Shown here: positions 21,424 through 32,069 of the stretch, piece after piece
How the letters are laid out: each line of letters begins with the position of its first letter
Numbering within the stretch: the first letter of the stretch is position 1
DNA from: Engraulis encrasicolus
Lineage: Eukaryota; Chordata; Actinopteri; Clupeiformes; Engraulidae
Assembly (NCBI RefSeq): GCF_034702125.1
Contig: NC_085857.1
Span: 58,728,067 to 58,792,066 of the forward strand
Length of the DNA: 64,000 nucleotides
Reading direction: 5' to 3'
Made by a program: the position numbers and the translations under genes
Notes under the pieces: generated by a model
The model's input: the letters and a program-made list of their open reading frames with translations, nothing else
What the model was told of the DNA's origin: nothing
The model's database searches: none

Positions 21424-21865
21424 AGCCAGTGTTCAATAAAGGCTTTTTAACTTTGATAAGGAGTGCCTCAAATAGTGTTTATCTTGCCACTTTCATATCT
21501 TGCCTCGCTGGGAAAGTATGATCGCAAATCGAATGTTCTCGAATTTCTCCAGAAGCACTTGCATGCAACTGTGCAGTCTTTCTTACAATCGGCCCCAACG
21601 ATTTTGAAGATATCGCACATGTTTGGCTGCAGTATCTAACACACGTAAAATTGATTTAAACTATGCAAGTTAACGTGCTCATGCACGAATCGTGCCGGCA
21701 CACACGTATCCTACAACAAGCATAGCAAGGGCCTTACAGGTATACACAAGAAAATACCCATAAACACACACACTATAAATACAAAAGACAAAACCCTTGC
21801 ACTCTCATCAAAAACATTAACATACACCCTAGACAACTGTCTCACTCACAGTCACAAGACCATAC

Positions 21866-21943
21866 CTGTTAGGGTGGATATGTAGTTGTTGCCGAGGGTT
21901 ACGATCTGCTTGAAGCTGTGCAGCAGCAAGGTGTCAACCATCC
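21866..21943 (-). CDS. IFI44-like GTPase, exon 7 (minus-strand gene)
   Basis: Minus-strand acceptor TCTTTAAAG and donor GTATGG bound 78 bases reading MVDTLLLHSFKQIVTLGNNY and then ISTLT. It aligns with 'IDVLLLSALTHILNLANDHV' in the plus-strand paralogue and is the C-terminal helix of the G-like domain. Entry and exit phases are consistent with exons 6 and 8. The plus-strand gene encodes this stretch in the same exon as the preceding one. Confidence 0.85.
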
Positions 21944-21944
21944 C

Positions 21945-22190
21945 TTTAAAGACACAGTAAGTAATGAACTAATATTTACTGGGCCAAAAAAAGTACACAG
22001 TTTGCAGCCATATTGCCTGGTTACCACCAATCGAAACGATTGTGTAGAACTAAAGGCAGTATGAGAGTTCCCAGGCTAGCAGCCATATGGCTGGTAATTC
22101 AAAATGGTGGACTTGCATGGGGAAAGTCCACCTATTCACGTATGAAATGTGTACATTTCTCTTTTTGAAAGTTTTGTAGGGTCTTTATGA
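21945..22190. repeat. Diverged TTAA MITE remnant
   Basis: Starting at TTTAAAGACACAGTAAG it shares 'taatgaactaatatttact', 'aaaatggtggac' and 'cacgtatgaaa' with the 9457 family. It abuts the acceptor of exon 7, whose TTTAAAG overlaps the MITE edge. Confidence 0.55.
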
Positions 22191-22375
22191 GTGAGTGGGA
22201 GAGAGAGATGGGAGAGAGAGATGGGCAAGGTTTGGAAATGACCCCGGGCAAGAATTTAATCTGGGCCCCCTGTGTAACAACGCAGAGTACATTTCCAAGT
22301 TATAATAAAACATTTGTGAACAGTCCGCATATAGTATATTCTAAAAATAAACTGGAACCTACGGTACACTGGCTG

Positions 22376-22411
<36 letters not shown>

Positions 22412-22512
22412 TGGCATCCGTTACACTTAGATGAAATTAATGACACGGACAACTCTGTATGTGTGTGCGTGTGCGTGTGTATGTGTACTGTATGTGTGTT
22501 TGATGAAAATAC

Positions 22513-22597
22513 CTTCCAGCTCAACCTCTTCATGGTAGTTCTTGACGGGGAAGATGCAGGTCATAGGAACACCCAGACGATTACTACACACCTCCAT
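22513..22597 (-). CDS. IFI44-like GTPase, exon 6 (minus-strand gene)
   Basis: Minus-strand acceptor TGTTATCAG and donor GTATTT bound 85 bases reading MEVCSNRLGVPMTCIFPVKN and then YHEEVELE. 'IFPVKNYHEE' is diagnostic of the IFI44-like family and matches the plus-strand gene almost residue for residue. Entry is in phase 0 and exit in phase 1, joining exon 7 with a glycine codon. CA microsatellites flank it on both sides (22377-22407 and 22622-22662). Confidence 0.88.
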
Positions 22598-22612
22598 CTG
22601 ATAACATGCACG

Positions 22613-22669
<57 letters not shown>

Positions 22670-22799
22670 ACATGCACACACACACCGGCTGAATTTTGAA
22701 GACAATAAAAAAATGACAACGCACAATTTCTTTGTGTGTGTGTGCGTGTGCGTGTGCGTGTGCGTGTGAATGCTTTCTTGTGTGCTTGTGTGTTCCCAC

Positions 22800-22900
22800 C
22801 TTTTCTTTAATCTTCCTGCTCCTGTAAACATTCTCCAGTTTGTCGATGACGTGGGGACAGGCCTGATCCACATGGGTTAACACCACCACCTGAGGAATTC
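22800..22900 (-). CDS. IFI44-like GTPase, exon 5 (minus-strand gene)
   Basis: Minus-strand acceptor TATGTAG and donor GTGGGA bound 101 bases reading IPQVVVLTHVDQACPHVIDK, then LENVYRSRKIKEK. The 'LTHVD' box corresponds to the guanine-specificity (T/NKxD-like) strand of the family. Its length is identical to the plus-strand exon at 15983-16083. Phase fits exon 4 through a GGA glycine codon. Confidence 0.88.
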
Positions 22901-23236
22901 CTACATACACACACACACAGAGTTTGATTATTTTATTTAGGAGGACCAATAATTATTGAGAAACAATACAGAGCCCCAAATAATATTAAAGTAGCAATAA
23001 TGTGCCTTCTACATAAATGCAAAACAGTTTTACTGGTCTGAAGCCTATTCAGGGGTACAAGTGGCATCTCCTTCTCCAAATATGCAGACTGCCTATAACT
23101 GCAGATACTGAACAATACTTGGCTATCTGTTTTGCTGTCTTCTTATTTAGTCCAGCTATTTGCAAACCTCTGACACACAATTTATGAAAAAACACACACA
23201 CACACACACACACACACGTAAACCCCCACTGGAGGG
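22901..23236 (-). other. Intron 4 of minus-strand gene, part
   Basis: Intronic sequence with a (CA)n at about 23192-23217. No gene is seen before the LINE that follows. Confidence 0.6.
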
Positions 23237-23304
23237 ATTCCTGCACAGGCAGTGTCAGTTTCACATTAAACTCATACAAATAAGAGAGAGTCAAATTAAT
23301 CTGA

Positions 23305-23697
23305 GTGGAGAATGAAGACAACTTTAAACTTTTAGTCATCTCTGAAACGTGGCTAAAAAAATCCATATCAAATCGTGACATTGCCTTGGAGGGGTACAAT
23401 TTATTTCGAACGGATCGTAAAAGTAAAGGGGGCGGGGTTGCAGTGTATGTTAAATCAAGCTTGCATGCATCTGTTCTTAAATCTGTTTCTATCCCCAAGC
23501 AGTTTGAACTCCTGGCTATTGACCTGGAATTTGGAAAAAACTGTCACTTATGTCTGGTCGGCTGCTATAGACCACCCGCGGCTGTCGGTGGTGCTCTAGC
23601 CTCGTTGACTGGTGCCTTAACGGATTTATTATCCATGGATAATTGGATTGGATGTCGCCAAGCTCAGATCAGTTCAAATCTTTCTGTGACTCTGTGA
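23305..23697 (+). pseudogene. LINE endonuclease domain fragment (frame 1)
   Basis: Reads ISETWLKKSISNRDIALEGY and GGGVAVYVKSSL, part of an apurinic-type endonuclease of non-LTR elements. The N-terminal catalytic part is absent. The frame then shifts near 23640-23660 into the main ORF, where the domain continues with the 'DISDHC' motif, so the endonuclease is split by a frameshift. Confidence 0.8.
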
Positions 23698-26000
23698 ACC
23701 TTACTCAACTGATTGATTCGCCTACACGGGTTAACCATAAGAAATTAAGTAAGTCCACTTTACTAGATATAATACTCACAAATAAACCCCATAAATATAC
23801 ATATGCAGGGGTGTTCCCAGATGACATTAGTGATCATTGCGCAATAGCTGCTGTAAGAAATTGCAAAATTCCTAAAGCAAAACCTCGAATTATCTCAAAG
23901 AGAATTTTTAAACATTTTGATATCCAAGGCTTTTTGCATGACGTGTTCTCAGTTGACTGGGACAGGTTGATGTTAATACCTGATGTGACCACTGCATGGC
24001 AGTATTTCCACAGCTTATTTATGACAATTGTGAATAGGCATGCCCCTATTAAGAGGTTTAGAGTAAAAGGGCGTGATAACCCCTGGTTTTCAAATGACCT
24101 ATCTGAACTTATTCATGCAAGAAACTTAGCTTGGGCCACGGCCAGAAAATCGGACTCTGAAACAGATTGGTTAGCTTTTAGAGTCTTAAGAAATAAATGC
24201 ACGGCACTGATACGTAAAACAAAATCAGAATATTACTTAAATGAAACTTCACAAAATATAAACAATCCTATCAAATTTTGGAAAACCATAAAGTCGCTTT
24301 CTCCATTAACCTCTTGTAATGATTTCACTGATCACATTGTATTGAATGATCAGCGTATCACAAATATGCTTGATATTTCGAATAGCTTTAATAAGCATTT
24401 TGTTTCATCAGGATCAATTTTTAATGAATCCATTGGGAGTGACGTAACAAATACGTCTCCTCCCCTGAGAAGAAATGGCCCAACATTTAGCTTTTCTGCC
24501 ATTACACGAAACGAGGTCTTAAAGGCCCTAAAAAATATAGATTCCAAGAAGTCTGCAGGGCCTGATGAAATTGAGCCGTATTTTTTAAAGTTAGCAGCTG
24601 AGATTATTGCTGGACCTCTGTCTTATATTTTTAATTTATCCCTTGATCAGAATATTGTTCCAGATGTCTGGAAATCTGCCTTAGTTGTTCCCCTACTTAA
24701 AGGTGGTGATCCAACCATCTTGGATAATTATAGACCAATATCTAAGCTGTCAATAATTGCCAAAGTTCTTGAAACTATACTCAGTGAGCAACTAAAGGAT
24801 TATCTGGCTAGGAAGTGTATTCTTTCAAAGTTTCAGTCTGGTTTTAGAAAGAACCATAGTACAGCCACTGCTACTATGAAAGTTTTAAATGATGTTACCT
24901 ATGCCTTAGATAGTGGAAAATCTTGTGCTGCAGTGTTTATTGATTTAACTAAAGCCTTTGACACTGTCAATCATTGCATTCTTTTATCACGTCTGCGCAG
25001 TATTGGCCTTTCTGATTCTACAGTAGGTTGGGTCTCTAACTATTTAAATGGGAGGACCCAGAGTGTGCAAATCAAAGGCTCCCTTTCTGACAAGTTAAAT
25101 ATTGATACTGGAGTGCCGCAGGGGTCCATTTTGGGCCCTCTGCTATTTACAATATATATTAATAATCTTGGTGACAACTTATCAGATGCAGATATTCACC
25201 TATATGCAGATGATACTATAATATATTGTTCTGCACCTTCCATGGAAAGCTGCATCTCAAAATTGCAAGAAGCATTTGAAAGAGTCCAGCGCAGCCTTTT
25301 ATCTTTAAAATTAGTTTTAAATGACAAGAAAACCAAATATATGATCTTTGCAAGGAGCCGAAGGAATATCCCTATTCCACCTCTTCTCACCTTGCAGGGC
25401 AGCCCCATCGAGTTGGTTTCCTCTTATAAGTACTTAGGTTTTGTGTTAGAGGAGGACTTGTCTTTTAAGCTTCATGTTAAGCAATTGGTGTCAAAGTTAA
25501 AATTAAAGTTGGGGTTTTATTACAGAAACAGTGCTTGTTTCTCACAATCTGCAAGAAGGAAGTTGGTAGAAGCTACATTTTTACCTGTTTTAGATTATGG
25601 GGACATTTTTTATAGAAATACCACCAAGGCACTTTTACAATCACTTGACTCTACTTATCACTCTGCTTTAAGATTCATCACTAGAAGAAAGCATTCTACG
25701 CACCATTGTGTGTTGTATGACCTAGTCGGCTGGCCATCACTAGATTTTAGACGTCATAAACATTGGCTTTTATTCGTATACAAGGCCTTAGTTGGCCAGC
25801 TCCCCTTGTATATACAGAGCCTTTTATCTTTTAGCAGTCAAGGATACAATCTACGCTCAAGTAGCTACATTGTTTTAAATGTCCCCATGATAAAAACTGA
25901 ATTCGGTAAAACTGCTTTTATTCATTGTGCCCCAACTCACTGGAATGAACTGCAGAAATATCTTAAGCTTGCTGTTTTTATGTCTGTAGCTGAGTCTTAA
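23643..26000 (+). CDS. LINE ORF2: endonuclease end and reverse transcriptase
   Basis: A 785-residue frame. It begins within the endonuclease (SDH motif near residue 60). The reverse transcriptase follows from about residue 300: 'VVPLLKGGD...NYRPIS' near 350, 'FIDLTKAFDTVNH' near 431, 'GVPQGSILGPLLFTIYIN' near 490 and the catalytic 'YADD' near 521. The remainder is the thumb and C-terminal region ending at TAA (25998-26000). The product would reverse-transcribe the element RNA at nicked target DNA. The frame is intact from the end of the endonuclease onward. The start given is only the first ATG after the frameshift and is unlikely to be native. The clade is inferred from the motif style (Rex1/CR1-L2 group). 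Confidence 0.88.
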   Translation: MDWMSPSSDQFKSFCDSVNLTQLIDSPTRVNHKKLSKSTLLDIILTNKPHKYTYAGVFPDDISDHCAIAAVRNCKIPKAKPRIISKRIFKHFDIQGFLHDVFSVDWDRLMLIPDVTTAWQYFHSLFMTIVNRHAPIKRFRVKGRDNPWFSNDLSELIHARNLAWATARKSDSETDWLAFRVLRNKCTALIRKTKSEYYLNETSQNINNPIKFWKTIKSLSPLTSCNDFTDHIVLNDQRITNMLDISNSFNKHFVSSGSIFNESIGSDVTNTSPPLRRNGPTFSFSAITRNEVLKALKNIDSKKSAGPDEIEPYFLKLAAEIIAGPLSYIFNLSLDQNIVPDVWKSALVVPLLKGGDPTILDNYRPISKLSIIAKVLETILSEQLKDYLARKCILSKFQSGFRKNHSTATATMKVLNDVTYALDSGKSCAAVFIDLTKAFDTVNHCILLSRLRSIGLSDSTVGWVSNYLNGRTQSVQIKGSLSDKLNIDTGVPQGSILGPLLFTIYINNLGDNLSDADIHLYADDTIIYCSAPSMESCISKLQEAFERVQRSLLSLKLVLNDKKTKYMIFARSRRNIPIPPLLTLQGSPIELVSSYKYLGFVLEEDLSFKLHVKQLVSKLKLKLGFYYRNSACFSQSARRKLVEATFLPVLDYGDIFYRNTTKALLQSLDSTYHSALRFITRRKHSTHHCVLYDLVGWPSLDFRRHKHWLLFVYKALVGQLPLYIQSLLSFSSQGYNLRSSSYIVLNVPMIKTEFGKTAFIHCAPTHWNELQKYLKLAVFMSVAES

Positions 26001-26292
26001 TGACACTTTTAAATCTGTCTGCACTTGCTTTTAATATTTTAATCTCCTTCTAATGTTGTTTTATGTTTATCATTTTATGGTTTTTATTGTGTAATTTTAT
26101 CTCTTTATCCATACTGATTTGTTCTGTTTTGTCTGTGTCCTGTCTGTAAATGTAACTTTTATGTGTGCTGCCGCCTTGGCCAGGGCTCACTTGTAAAAGA
26201 GAATTTTATTCTCAATGTGATTTTATTTCCCTGGTAAAATAAAGGTAAAAAAAAAAAAAAAACAAAAAAAAAATGTGAATAATTCCTGCACA

Positions 26293-26755
26293 CAGTTAAA
26301 TAAGTTATGGAGTGTCAGTATATCAGAGTAGACTTCAGTATTTACAATTCTGGAGCAGTGGCGTGCACAGACATTTTGGTGGCAGGGTGCTCAAGAGGCA
26401 AGTGCCACTTTCAGCTGCCATACTAGGCTATAGAGTTTATATATTGTACTGTCACATGATATTGTTCATCAAGCATTTGTAGAGGATCATGCCAACATGG
26501 ACAGCAGTGCATTGTGACACAAAAATAACTTTCAAAAAGGGCACAATTTTGTCCAGTAGGGCAAAGGAGCAGGTGCTTTAGCACCATCTCGTCCTTATCT
26601 GTGCAAGCCTATGCTATGGATAGTCAAATTACTCTGATTGTGGAATCAAAAGACAGTGTAACATTCTACAGGTGGCCAGTGTAATTTCAACTCTACAGCT
26701 CTTAATATCTTCACAATGCTGAGTAAATTTAACTAACCCATAGAATAAAACAGCC
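26293..26755. other. Intronic sequence, nothing recognised
   Basis: Between the LINE target duplication and the palindromic MITE. Low-copy-looking intron sequence without open frames of note. Confidence 0.5.
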
Positions 26756-27376
26756 TGATCTCCAAAAAATCCGTGCTCCTGGACACGGATGTTAAGGACA
26801 CGAAATCCGTGTCCAGGAGCATGGATTTTGCCAAAATTCCGTGCTCCTGGACACGGAATTGTTTTCCGTGATGGGCACACGGAAGTGCTTTCTATAGGCT
26901 ATTACCACAGCACTGTGTTAACTCTATCATTAGAAAATACATACCAAATGCTAATCCTAAACAAAATAATGCTATAGCAATTTAAGTTGTGCCCTGACCA
27001 AAACATTCCCTAACCTTAAACTGTCATTAAAGACATATTTTAGAGAAATACCTTTTCCAATTTGTTGCTAGGCTATCAAACTCATATAATGAATGAAAGA
27101 AAACTAGCTGTGCCCAGACCAAAACAATCCCAAACCCTAACCTGTCAGTAAGAAATGTTTTTTTTTTAGACAAAATATTTGAAATTAGAAAAATCCTGAG
27201 AAAACACAGGACTGTGGAAATAGCCTATAGAAAGCACTTCAAACAATTCCGTGTCCAGGAGCACGGAAAACAATTCTGTGTCCAGGAGCACGGAATTTTG
27301 GCAAAATCCGTGCTCCTGGACACGGATTTTGTGTCCTTAACATCCATGTCCAGGAGCACAGAATTTTTGGAGATCA
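26756..27376. mobile_element. 621-bp MITE built of CCGTG...CACGG palindromes
   Basis: Ends TGATCTCCAAAAA and TTTTTGGAGATCA are inverted. The terminal 110-130 bases on each side are inverted copies of each other. They contain seven copies of an 18-20-base unit CCGTG(C)TCCTGGACACGG that is itself an imperfect palindrome (near 26770, 26803, 26841, 27248, 27270, 27306, 27342). Both arms also share CTATAGAAAGCACTT. The middle has no coding frame. Confidence 0.85.
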
Positions 27377-27760
27377 TGTTGAATAAAAATGTAGTGTTGT
27401 TGCTGGCCAGGTCGTGGTAATCAATTGCACCGAAGTTTGGTTGTGAACAGTGAATTAAAAACACAGCTCAGTGCTGTAGTCAACCCATTAAAATAACAGT
27501 GCATTATGGGGTGGGAACCAAACCTTTCCAAATGTGACGCTATGAATGCAACGGCTAACGACGGGTGTCAGTTTGGCTCAGTGACTTCTGTGTATCAGGG
27601 GAACGTGGCCAAACCATAATTACACAATGGATAGTCAAATTCCTCTAAGAGTGGAGAGTGGAGATTTCTCTTAAGAGTGTTAAGTTCTGCCAGTGGCCAA
27701 TGCATGCATCTGTGTGCGAGTGTGTGTGTGTGTGTGTGCATGTGTATTTTTGTGTCCTAC
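27377..27760 (-). other. Intron 4, proximal part
   Basis: Non-coding sequence between the MITE and exon 4, with a GT-rich tract at about 27719-27750 just downstream of the exon 4 donor. Confidence 0.55.
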
Positions 27761-27932
27761 CCAGATTGCTGGCCTTTAGCCTGATTGTTTTGATCTTGTG
27801 TACAACGGAGTCATCCAAGAGTGTCACTGTGTTTGCAGACACCACCGACACCAGGCAGTGGACCCTGTCATCAAGAGTAGGGCTCTCATTGTAGTAGTCA
27901 GGTTCATCTTCATACACTGGGGACGCAGAGAA
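27761..27932 (-). CDS. IFI44-like GTPase, exon 4 (minus-strand gene)
   Basis: Minus-strand acceptor CCTTTTCGGTAG and donor GTAGGA bound 172 bases reading FSASPVYEDEPDYYNESPTL, then DDRVHCLVSVVSANTVTLLD and so on to KASNLG. 'DRVHCLV' is the conserved beta-strand after switch II in IFI44-like proteins. Length and phases are identical to the plus-strand exon at 167-338. It follows exon 3 (ending ...DGYQ) in phase 0 across a 17-kb intron filled with mobile elements. Confidence 0.88.
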
Positions 27933-28156
27933 CTACCGAAAAGGAAACAAAGCAAATAATATAGTACCGTATATACTGTACATGTAGCACATTTTCTCTG
28001 CAGTCATTTAGCCTGGCTCTTGCCATACCTCTGTGTAATTCCACACGGCTCCGCCAGGGGGGCTCCACGAGCTACAGACAGTGAGACTTCAGAGACTGCT
28101 GTTGCAACATTAAAAAAACACAGCAAATGTACATAACCAAGAATACCAGAGAAGAG

Positions 28157-28235
<79 letters not shown>

Positions 28236-28629
28236 AAGAGAGAAGGAGAAACAGGGTGCGATGTGGGAGAGTGTGCCATTGCACCATCATGCAGTACCAT
28301 TGTGCATTGTGCACCATTGTGTAGTAGCATTGTGCAGCATTGTGCAGTAGCATTGTGCAGCATTGTGCAGTGTGCAGTATTGTTGTGCAGTAGCATTGTG
28401 CTGTAGCATCTTGTAGTACCATTGTGTAGTAGCATCGTGCAGTACCATTTCGCAGTAGCTTTTAGGGTGGCCATCGGTCCCTTTTTACGACCTGTTTACG
28501 ACGTCCGTGTGTCCCTCTCTTTGTCTTGCCTTCCATACTCGCCTTGTGCTTGTGGCCTCGATATGCGATCAACGCGTCATTGACCACAGACGTAGATGAA
28601 ACTAGACTGGCAATCAGTCACGCGTGTGT
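27933..28629 (-). other. Intron 3, part, with minisatellite and (GA)n
   Basis: Contains (GA)n at 28163-28228 and a degenerate minisatellite at about 28265-28455 based on AGTAGCATTGTGC, varying from 8 to 13 bases. Frames through it are repeat artefacts. Confidence 0.7.
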
Positions 28630-28785
28630 TGTATATCAAAAATATACACGGACACCGGATTATGCACGCATCATCACTTTATCAGAAACATCTCAACTGA
28701 CTAGACATTAACAGTTGCGCAATAGAGTGCGCTCAAAGACATTAACAATCGAACGCAGATCTAACCGCTCTGAACAGACACAACA
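28630..28785 (-). repeat. Gypsy 3' LTR
   Basis: Near-identical to 33056-33207. Read on the minus strand it starts TGTTGTGTCTGTTC. Few differences (gacaccgg/gacgccgg; ccgctc/ctgatc) indicate a moderately recent insertion. Confidence 0.85.
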
Positions 28786-28800
28786 TTTCCCCCTCTCTGG
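28786..28800 (-). other. Polypurine tract of Gypsy element
   Basis: On the minus strand a purine run including AGAGAGGGGGAAA abuts the LTR start TGTTG. This is the expected plus-strand primer site for reverse transcription. Confidence 0.75.
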
Positions 28801-28809
28801 GGGGTGACC

Positions 28810-29898
28810 TCAAACATGAAAGGTAGACACAAAGTCCTTCAAATAATCAGGCCGTGCCCTGGCGCGTACTGGTCGTGGTGAACCCCCAGGTGATGGCAGG
28901 GCCACCTGTGGTGAAGGCGGGCCCAGTTGTGGTAGACGCACAGGAGATAGTGGCCGTGCTGGAGACAGTGCTGGCGGTAGGTGTGGTGGCGTATGAGTGC
29001 CTCTAGGCTGTGTCAGTGGGTGTGATGGTGGGGAAGTGTCTCCATAAACAGCTCTCACAGGTGACATAGCCCTACTCTGTTGTGCTGGTGTGGCACTCTG
29101 TTGTGCTGGTGTGGCAGGTCCAGGCACTTTCCTAAGGCAGCTGGCATGCCAGCGGGTGCCATCCTCCAGGAGGTACGTGGCTGGGCCCGTGCGGCGGACC
29201 ACCTGCTGCGGAGTTGACCAAAAGGATGCCATTTTGTTCCCTCTGTGCGGCCGCCGAGCCCGTACCCAGTCAGCAGCCCTGATATCTGGCAACTTGACTC
29301 TCTTTTTCCTGTCATACCACTGCTTCATCCGGTTCTGGCGGCGTGAGACCGAGGCCGCCACTGATGTGGGTGTGGTCTGGGCAGAGGTGGGACGGATCCT
29401 GTCGAGCGGTAAGTTCATCTCCCTACCCAGCATGAGAGAGGCCGGGGAGACACCCGTAGTTACGTGATGGGTGGCACGGTAGTGTAGCAGGGTCAGACGT
29501 ATGGCTTGTTTGAATGAGCAACCCTGGGCACAGTGCGCTCTGATGCCATTCTTCAAGGATTGATGAAAGCGCTCTACGCCACCGTTTGCCTGGGGGTGGT
29601 ACAGAGCTGTGCGAACATGGCGGATCCCCCTATTCACCAGGTATGATGTGAACTCTGTGGACACAAATTGGGGGCCATTGTCTGTGGTTATGGTCTGTGG
29701 CAGGCCCCAGCGCGAGAAGAGAGAATCCAGGAAATCCACAACAACCTGGGAGGTGACTGACCCGGTAGTGGTCAGCTCCGGCCACTTAGAGTGTAAATCA
29801 TAGGCCACGATCAAAAAGCGCTGATGGTGAGGGGCACTATGGATCTCGCCACATATATCCAATTGTAGATGTTCCCATGGCTGAGAAGGCCAGGCCAC
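28810..29898 (-). pseudogene. Gypsy integrase core and C-terminal tail
   Basis: A minus-strand frame of 362 residues. It starts at WPSQPWEHLQLDI (first catalytic Asp), continues with TTDNGPQF (second Asp near residue 80) and NGGVERFHQSLK (Glu near 115), and then a GPF/chromodomain-less, proline-rich tail ending in a stop at 28810. The catalytic triad is present. The zinc-binding H2C2 part lies upstream beyond an inserted LINE tail at 29899-30045, so the enzyme is split. Confidence 0.87.
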
Positions 29899-30045
29899 AG
29901 GTTGTTTTTATTTTATTTTCATTTTTTTTGTCTTGAAATGTCCATGTGGGCTTTTGTGTATTTGTGTATTTATGTAAGCTACTGGATACCTGAATTTCCC
30001 CCTGGGGATCAATAAAGTTACTCTACTCTACTACTCTACTCTACA
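29899..30045 (+). mobile_element. RTE/Rex3-like LINE 3' tail inserted in integrase
   Basis: About 145 bases ending TTTCCCCCTGGGGATCAATAAAGTT followed by TACTC repeats, the 3' end style of fish RTE/Rex3 LINEs. It separates the Gypsy integrase H2C2 domain from the catalytic core. Related tails occur at 37600-37703 and, inverted, near 48820-48880. Confidence 0.75.
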
Positions 30046-31967
30046 ATGGTGGAGGTGGTTGGCGACCGGTTTTTGCCACTCACAAGGCATGGTTGGCAGT
30101 CTTTGACCAAGGCCTCAATTTCGTCGTTAATGCCAGGCCACCACACCCGATCACGGCACCTCTGTTTCAGCTTCACCATTCCCAGATGGCCTTCGTGTGC
30201 CATGGCCAGCACACGTGCTTGGAGGGTCGCTGGAATTACAGCGCAGAGGCCGCGTGCCACACAGGAGTCATTCCAACAAGAAAGTTCGTTCTTGAAACGG
30301 GCAAAGGCTGACAGTTGCTCTGGAACGTCCCTTGGCCATCCTTGTCGTATGTAGGTGCAGAGCTGAGAGATGACTGGATCTTGCTCTGAAGCAGTTTTCA
30401 GCTCCTGTGGTGTGATGGTGGCCTCAAGTGGGGAGTTAAGCATGTGGCAAAGCTCGGTTTCAATGTGATTGATGGCAGGGCCTGGGGTCTGGGCGGGGGC
30501 AGGACGAGAACGAGAGAGAAGGTCTGCCACAACGTTTTCACGGCCTGGTGTAAACTGCAGGGTATAATTGTACTGACGGAGACGATCGAACCAGCGGTGC
30601 AGTCTCAGGGGCTTGTGGCCGGTGCCTGTGGAACCCAGTAGGGTTGTCAAAGCTTGGTGATCCGTTCTCAGTGTGAATTTCCGACCGTATAGGTAAAGGT
30701 GCCATCTCTCACATGCCCACATGCAAGCAAGGGCCTCCCTCTCCCCGACTGAGTAACGTTGCTCGGTTTGGGTGAGGGCCCGGGAGGCAAATGCAACTGG
30801 CCTCTCCATGCCATTCTGCACCTGTGATAAAACAGCCCCTATGGCCATGGCTGACGCGTCACAGGTGACCAGGGTGCGGCTGGATGTGTCAAAGTGTGCG
30901 AGCACAGGGGGTGATGTAAGCTGGGTTTTAAGGGCTTGTACTGCCTTGGCACACTCTGATGACCAGACCCATGGTTCGTTTTTCCGTAGTAGTTGACGTA
31001 GCGGCGCTGTTGTGGCTGAATATTGGGGCAGAAACTTCATGTAGTACCCCGTCATCCCCAGGAATGAGGCTAGCTGGGAAGGTGAGGTCGGCTCAGGGAC
31101 AGAGAGGATAGCCTCAACATTAGACTCAAGGGGAGAGATGCCCTCTGCAGACAATCTGTAGCCCACATATTCAATGCAAGGTGCAGCAAATATACATTTG
31201 TTGGCATTGAGGGTGAGGTTATGCTTGGCCAGGGCTTTGAACACGCTATGGAGGCGACTGTCATGGATCTCCGTCGTTGCGCCATGAACCACCAAGTCAT
31301 CCAGGTAAGTAACTACCCCTGGAATGCCAGCCAGCACTGAGGTCATGACCTTTTGGAAGCATGAAGGGGCGGAGCAGAGGCCGAAGGGCATTCTAGTGTA
31401 TCGGAACACCCCTCTGTGTGTGACAAAAGCTGTCAGGTTTCTACTCTCCAAGTGTAGGGGTACCTGGAGGTAGCTCTCTTTCAGGTCAAGCTTAGAGAAG
31501 ACTGTGGAGGCGTGGAATTGTGTTGTGAGCTCCTCTGATGTGGGTAATGGGTATTTGTCTGGTATGACTGCTTTGTTGACTGCTTGCAAGTCGACACAGA
31601 CGCGTAAGGCCCCTGATTTCTTCCTCACTATGACCAGATTTGACACCCATGGCAAGGCATCCACGGGCTCGATAACGACAGCATCCAGCAGGCGCTGCAG
31701 CTCAGTAGTCACTTCATCACGTAGGGCCAACGGGATACGACGCATTGGCTGGATCACTGGGGGCACTGTGGGGTCGATGAGCGGCCGATGGGTGAATGCA
31801 GAGAGGCAGCCCAGCCCCTCAAACAGAGAAGGCCACTTCAGATGTGGCCCTGCAGTCACCGTCATGATGGCTGAACCTCCCGTGTCGATGAGGGAGAATC
31901 CTAATGCTGTGAAGAGATTAAGTCCCATCAAATTTGAACACAAAAGCGGGCAAGACCCTGGTGCCAT
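30036..31967 (-). pseudogene. Gypsy reverse transcriptase, RNase H and integrase zinc domain
   Basis: A minus-strand frame of 643 residues. The RT includes 'LRVCVDLQAVNK', 'LDLKESYLQVPL' and the catalytic 'YLDDLVVHG' (near residue 220). RNase H follows with 'TLVTCDASAMAIGAVLSQ' and 'TDHQAL'. An integrase H2C2 zinc domain ('HEGHLGMVKL', 'CQPC') lies near the end. The frame stops at the inserted LINE tail. This domain order (RT-RH-IN) is that of Ty3/Gypsy. The long open frame suggests limited age, but protease and integrase are on separate frames. Confidence 0.9.
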
Positions 31968-32069
31968 AACTGACAGTCACTGTAATGGAGCCCAGCAGAT
32001 CATTTTTTTGAGTCACCATATCCACGAAGGCGAGCAGTGGGTGTGCAGAGGGGGACCAAACTGAAGAAC

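Larger units (their letters stand above)
20944..21475 (+). mobile_element. Penelope-like element 3' end
   Basis: Contains the C-terminal endonuclease-domain tail (20946-21146) followed by a 3' region with a hammerhead-ribozyme-like motif and AATAAA at 21433. Penelope-like retroelements are known to carry hammerhead motifs in their terminal repeats. The reverse transcriptase is lost by 5' truncation. Confidence 0.85.
23248..26272 (+). mobile_element. Rex1/CR1-like non-LTR retrotransposon, 5'-truncated
   Basis: Holds an endonuclease fragment, a complete reverse transcriptase and a 3' end CCCTGGTAAAATAAAGGT followed by an A-tail. ATTCCTGCACA at 23237-23247 is repeated at 26282-26292, a plausible 11-bp target duplication. 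It lies in intron 4 of the minus-strand IFI44-like gene, in the opposite orientation to that gene. Confidence 0.85.

Noticed and set aside
28004..28474. Ser-Leu and Arg-Glu frames across (GA)n/(TC)n and the AGTAGCATTGTGC minisatellite
   Set aside because: Repeat artefacts readable on both strands. The same applies to 37304-37645 and 40715-41113.
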